From an uncultured Bacteroidia bacterium (GTDB lineage Bacteria; Bacteroidota; Bacteroidia; Bacteroidales; UBA932): 64,000 bases of DNA. The stretch lies in NCBI GenBank assembly GCA_902778105.1, contig CACYWN010000001.1, positions 155,611 to 219,610 on the forward strand. Direction: 5' to 3'. Within the stretch, counting starts at the first letter, position 1. Each line of letters opens with the position of its first letter. Below, one piece after another: positions 61,390-64,000 of the stretch. A program made the translations under genes and the position numbers. The notes beneath the pieces are model-generated. The model searched no databases. It was not told the DNA's origin and saw nothing but the letters and a program-made list of their open reading frames with translations.

Positions 61390-62817
61390 TTATTTTTCCT
61401 GGAGGTCTTTCTGGATGCTCCGCTGGACCCAGACGATGCATCCCAGGAGGATGAGGGCGAACGGAGGCAGGATCACGAGGTTGTTCGGAACATAGCCGAA
61501 GCGGTTCAGGATGTCGATCCCGAAGAGGGTGCCGCTTCCGAGAAGCTCACGGAAGAAGGCGACGACGAGGAGGATCATGCCGTAACCGGCTCCGTTGGCC
61601 ACGCCGTCGAGGAAGGAAGGCCAGGGCTTGTTGCCCAGGGCGAACGCCTCGATGCGGCCCATCACGATGCAGTTCGTGATGATGAGGCCGATGTACACGG
61701 ACAACTGCTTGTCGATGGCGTAGGTGGCTTCGAAGCTCTTGAGGATCTGGTCCACCAGGATCACCATCATGGCAACCACCACGAGCTGGACGATGATACG
61801 TACGCGGCCCGGGATGGTGTTGCGCAGCAGGGAGAGGATCAGGCTGGAAATGCCCGTGACCACGATGACGGAGAGGGCCATGACGAGCGCACCCTTCATC
61901 GTGACGGTCACCGCGAGGGAAGAGCAGATGCCCAGCACCAGGACGGTGATCGGATTACCCTTGAAAATCGGGTTGAGAATGGTTTCTTTTTCTTTGTTTT
62001 CGCAGTCTTTTTCACCTTCGCACTCGCCCTCGCCGCCTTCCTGGCAGCAAGCCTTTTCGCAGGCGGGCGCAGCGCCGGTGAAATACTTGGCATAGGCGCC
62101 GAGCCAGGTGTCGATCGCAGCGTCCAGACCGTTGGAGGTCATGGTCGCACCGGTGATGGCGTCGATCTTGTTGTCCATGATTTCGGCGTCGCCTTCCTTC
62201 GGGGAGCCGCCCTTGACGATGTCAAAGACATTGGCTTCGGAGAAAGCGGGCTTCTCGCCGACGAACTCCGCCTGGAAGGCGGGATCGTCCTTGATCTTGG
62301 CGCCGAGGCCGGCGGTCTCGGACTCATGGTCGAAATAGGCGCCGGCGATGGTCTTCAGGTCCTTCTCGAAGGCGATGTAGCCCCAGACCGGACCCCACAG
62401 GCCGGCACCGTAGATGGGAACCACGGTCTTGCCGTTCTTGAACACGAAGACGGGAATCTCGGGCTCGCCGGTCTTGTTGGCGCCGCCCTTGATGTTGTAG
62501 TTCTGGCGCTTGAGCTCCTTCGGGCTGTACACCTTGGTGAGGTCCAGGTCCTGGACTTTCTCGCCGCTGACATTGACCGTGAAGGCCTGGCCGATCTCCT
62601 CGGCATACTTGGCGAGGACGGCGGCGTTCCCGATCTTCTGGAACTCGGCCTTGGTCCCGAACTGGGCGGCGGTGAGCATCTGGGAAATCGTGTCGGCCTT
62701 TTCATTCGCCTCCTGCTTGCCCTTGAGGGACTGGGAGACGAAGGCGAGGAGCGCGGCTACGACGACCACGATGAGGGTCGTATAGATGACCGTATAAAGA
62801 TTGTTGTTGGTATTCAT
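61390..62817 (-). CDS. nqrC-nqrD: Fused NqrC-NqrD in one reading frame
   Basis: One 475-residue frame contains both subunits. Residues 1-250 are NqrC: an N-terminal helix (about 8-28) and a periplasmic FMN domain with the covalent flavin Thr225 in ITGATMTS. Residues 251-277 are an acidic linker with five Cys (253, 257, 258, 266, 272). Residues 278-475 are NqrD, six helices, with iron-centre Cys in LGICSSLAVT and TNCIVMGR. No stop codon and no in-frame ATG, GTG or TTG lies in the linker. NqrC ends in the periplasm while the N-terminus of NqrD is thought cytoplasmic, so topology is unclear. Separate genes are the rule; a sequencing error that removed a stop is the main alternative. Confidence 0.85.
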   Translation of the reverse strand: MNTNNNLYTVIYTTLIVVVVAALLAFVSQSLKGKQEANEKADTISQMLTAAQFGTKAEFQKIGNAAVLAKYAEEIGQAFTVNVSGEKVQDLDLTKVYSPKELKRQNYNIKGGANKTGEPEIPVFVFKNGKTVVPIYGAGLWGPVWGYIAFEKDLKTIAGAYFDHESETAGLGAKIKDDPAFQAEFVGEKPAFSEANVFDIVKGGSPKEGDAEIMDNKIDAITGATMTSNGLDAAIDTWLGAYAKYFTGAAPACEKACCQEGGEGECEGEKDCENKEKETILNPIFKGNPITVLVLGICSSLAVTVTMKGALVMALSVIVVTGISSLILSLLRNTIPGRVRIIVQLVVVAMMVILVDQILKSFEATYAIDKQLSVYIGLIITNCIVMGRIEAFALGNKPWPSFLDGVANGAGYGMILLVVAFFRELLGSGTLFGIDILNRFGYVPNNLVILPPFALILLGCIVWVQRSIQKDLQEK

Positions 62818-62829
62818 AGCGCGTGTCCT

Positions 62830-63975
62830 TTAAGCGGTTTTCACACTTTTTGTCCGACGGTTGATGTGGGTCGTGACGACGCAGTGGTCGATGAGCGGGG
62901 CCATCGTGTTCATGAACAGGATGGCGAGCATCATGCCTTCCATGTAGCCGGGGTTCCACAGGCGGACCACGACGGCGAGGGCGCCGACGAGGAAGCCGTA
63001 GATCCACTTGCCGGTCTCGGTCTGGGCCGCGGTCACCGGATCGGTGGCCATGAAGACGGAGCCGAACAGGAAGCCGCCCATGACGAGCTGGTAGTAGCAA
63101 GGCAGGTCGGTAGCACCGGCCAGCTGGCCCAGCCAGCCGACGAGGAGACCGCCGGCGATGCTGGAAACCATGATCTTCCAGGAGGCGACACCCGTCCAGA
63201 CCAGGAGGATGGCGCCGAGAAGGATGGCGATCACGCTGGTCTCACCGGTGGAGCCGGGAATGAAACCATAAACCATGTCCATGAAGGAATACTGGGAGCT
63301 GAGGGCAGCGGCGCCGCCGTCATGCGCGATGGCGAGCGGGGTGGCCGCGGAAACCGCATCCACATCCTTGAGGGCGGAAACCCATGTCTTGGACACCCAG
63401 ACGGAAGATCCGGACATCGAGGAGGGGTAGGAGAAGAACAGGAAGGCACGGGCCACCAGGGCGGGGTTCCAGATGTTCATGCCGGTGCCGCCGAACACTT
63501 CCTTCACGAAGATGACGGAGAAGGCGACGGCGAGGGCGAGCATCCACAGGGGAACGTCCACCGGGACGATGAGCGGGATGAGGAAGCCGGTGACGAGGTA
63601 ACCCTCGTTCACTTCCTCGCCGCGGATCTGGGAGGAGCCGAACTCGATGGCGAGGCCGACGAGATAGGATACGACGAACAGCGGAAGCATCCGGAGCAGT
63701 CCGTACCAGAACATGTGCCAGAAATTCCAGTCGAGTCCATAGGTGAGGGAGGTCTGGAGACCTACGTTGTACATGCCGAAGAGGGCTGCCGGGACGAGGG
63801 CGATGACGACCATGATCATCACGCGCTTGAGGTCGATGCCGTCACGGACATGGGCGCCTTTCGCGGTCACGGTTCCCGGGACGCGCAGGAAGGTGTCGAA
63901 TGCATCGATGGTAGAGTGAAGCCAGTACAGCTTGCCGCCTTTTTCGAAGAGGCCGGGTTTCTTTTCGTCTGCCAT
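62830..63975 (-). CDS. nqrB: Na+-translocating NADH:quinone reductase subunit B
   Basis: A 381-residue membrane subunit that forms the ion path and carries FMN covalently. The flavin motif is AVSAATPLAI with Thr as the attachment site; GTGMNIWNPALVARAFLFF and GALAVVVRLWNPGYMEGMM are strongly conserved. Length is normal for the Bacteroidota type. It begins three bases after the probable nqrA stop and is followed by the fused nqrC-D gene after 12 bases. Confidence 0.96.
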   Translation of the reverse strand: MADEKKPGLFEKGGKLYWLHSTIDAFDTFLRVPGTVTAKGAHVRDGIDLKRVMIMVVIALVPAALFGMYNVGLQTSLTYGLDWNFWHMFWYGLLRMLPLFVVSYLVGLAIEFGSSQIRGEEVNEGYLVTGFLIPLIVPVDVPLWMLALAVAFSVIFVKEVFGGTGMNIWNPALVARAFLFFSYPSSMSGSSVWVSKTWVSALKDVDAVSAATPLAIAHDGGAAALSSQYSFMDMVYGFIPGSTGETSVIAILLGAILLVWTGVASWKIMVSSIAGGLLVGWLGQLAGATDLPCYYQLVMGGFLFGSVFMATDPVTAAQTETGKWIYGFLVGALAVVVRLWNPGYMEGMMLAILFMNTMAPLIDHCVVTTHINRRTKSVKTA

Positions 63976-63978
63976 AAC

Positions 63979-64000
63979 TTATGCCATTTCTTTAATCATC
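63979..64000 (-). CDS. nqrA: Probable C-terminal end of NqrA, cut by window
   Basis: The last codons of a minus-strand frame (MIKEMA then TAA) end three bases before nqrB. NqrA is expected here from the usual gene order A-B-C-D-E-F, but only seven codons are visible, so the call rests on position. Confidence 0.45.

Noticed and set aside
61985-62070. Separate nqrD start codon inside the fusion linker
   Set aside because: No in-frame ATG, GTG or TTG lies between the NqrC domain end and the NqrD conserved region, so two genes cannot be called from this sequence.

Overview
The window looks like part of a Bacteroidales (phylum Bacteroidota) chromosome, visibly G+C-rich, probably from an uncultured gut or rumen lineage. 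The evidence is a SusC/SusD pair, many lipoproteins with a Cys close after the signal segment, recurrent TAnnTTTG -7 promoter boxes, few Shine-Dalgarno sites, Mfa2/FimB-like lipoproteins, an UpxY/NusG-like antiterminator and a Na+-translocating NADH:quinone reductase (Nqr) operon. Genus and species cannot be set from the sequence alone.

Positions 1-17117 form a polysaccharide-utilisation-like region rich in esterases: a carboxylesterase (cut by the left edge), SusC, SusD, a modular surface lipoprotein, two Ser esterases, a GH3 glycosidase and a third hydrolase on the plus strand; two esterases converge on them from the minus strand, and a class C beta-lactamase-like hydrolase follows. A second small set at 37843-41833 has another GH3 and two esterases around a palindromic divergent promoter. 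No endo-acting glycanase and no regulator of the locus is visible, so the two sets look suited to de-esterifying and trimming small, heavily esterified oligosaccharides; this is inference.

Positions 17124-20915 hold envelope genes of mixed role: an unknown coiled-coil protein, a flavodoxin-like lipoprotein, a metallophosphoesterase and a LolA-like protein. On the minus strand, 28799 down to 20912 reads as one tight seven-gene operon: lipocalin-like lipoprotein, RND/MMPL exporter, FakA-like kinase, FakB/DegV-like protein, acyltransferase-like protein, PlsX, acyl carrier protein. FakA/FakB, PlsX and ACP all handle acyl-phosphate or acyl-ACP, so the operon probably takes up, activates and moves fatty acids. 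metH and metF lie next to it.

Positions 33360-37278 carry an aryl-acid cluster: indolepyruvate oxidoreductase iorA and iorB, an aminotransferase, phenylacetate-CoA ligase and a tandem ACT protein. Both ior genes seem to have lost internal segments in frame. Then come glycerate kinase, tRNA-Asp, Hsp20, an orphan UpxY-like protein, a PlsC-family acyltransferase, a BASS transporter, a HAD phosphatase, msrA, a DEDDh exonuclease, a YccF protein and uvrA. Positions 51324-55966 contain five glycosyltransferase-type genes in alternating orientation, followed by two fimbrial anchor-like lipoproteins and a DUF47/PhoU-like protein.

The right end is the nqr operon (minus strand: end of nqrA, nqrB, a single frame joining nqrC and nqrD, nqrE, nqrF). 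The nqrC-nqrD fusion, with a Cys-rich linker, is the most unusual protein in the window. Other non-standard items are a 177-bp element with 28-bp terminal inverted repeats at 59231-59407, interspersed short repeats that enter coding sequence of metH and the plsX junction, and the palindromic double promoter at 40096-40132. The only gap above 300 bases is 59141-59489.
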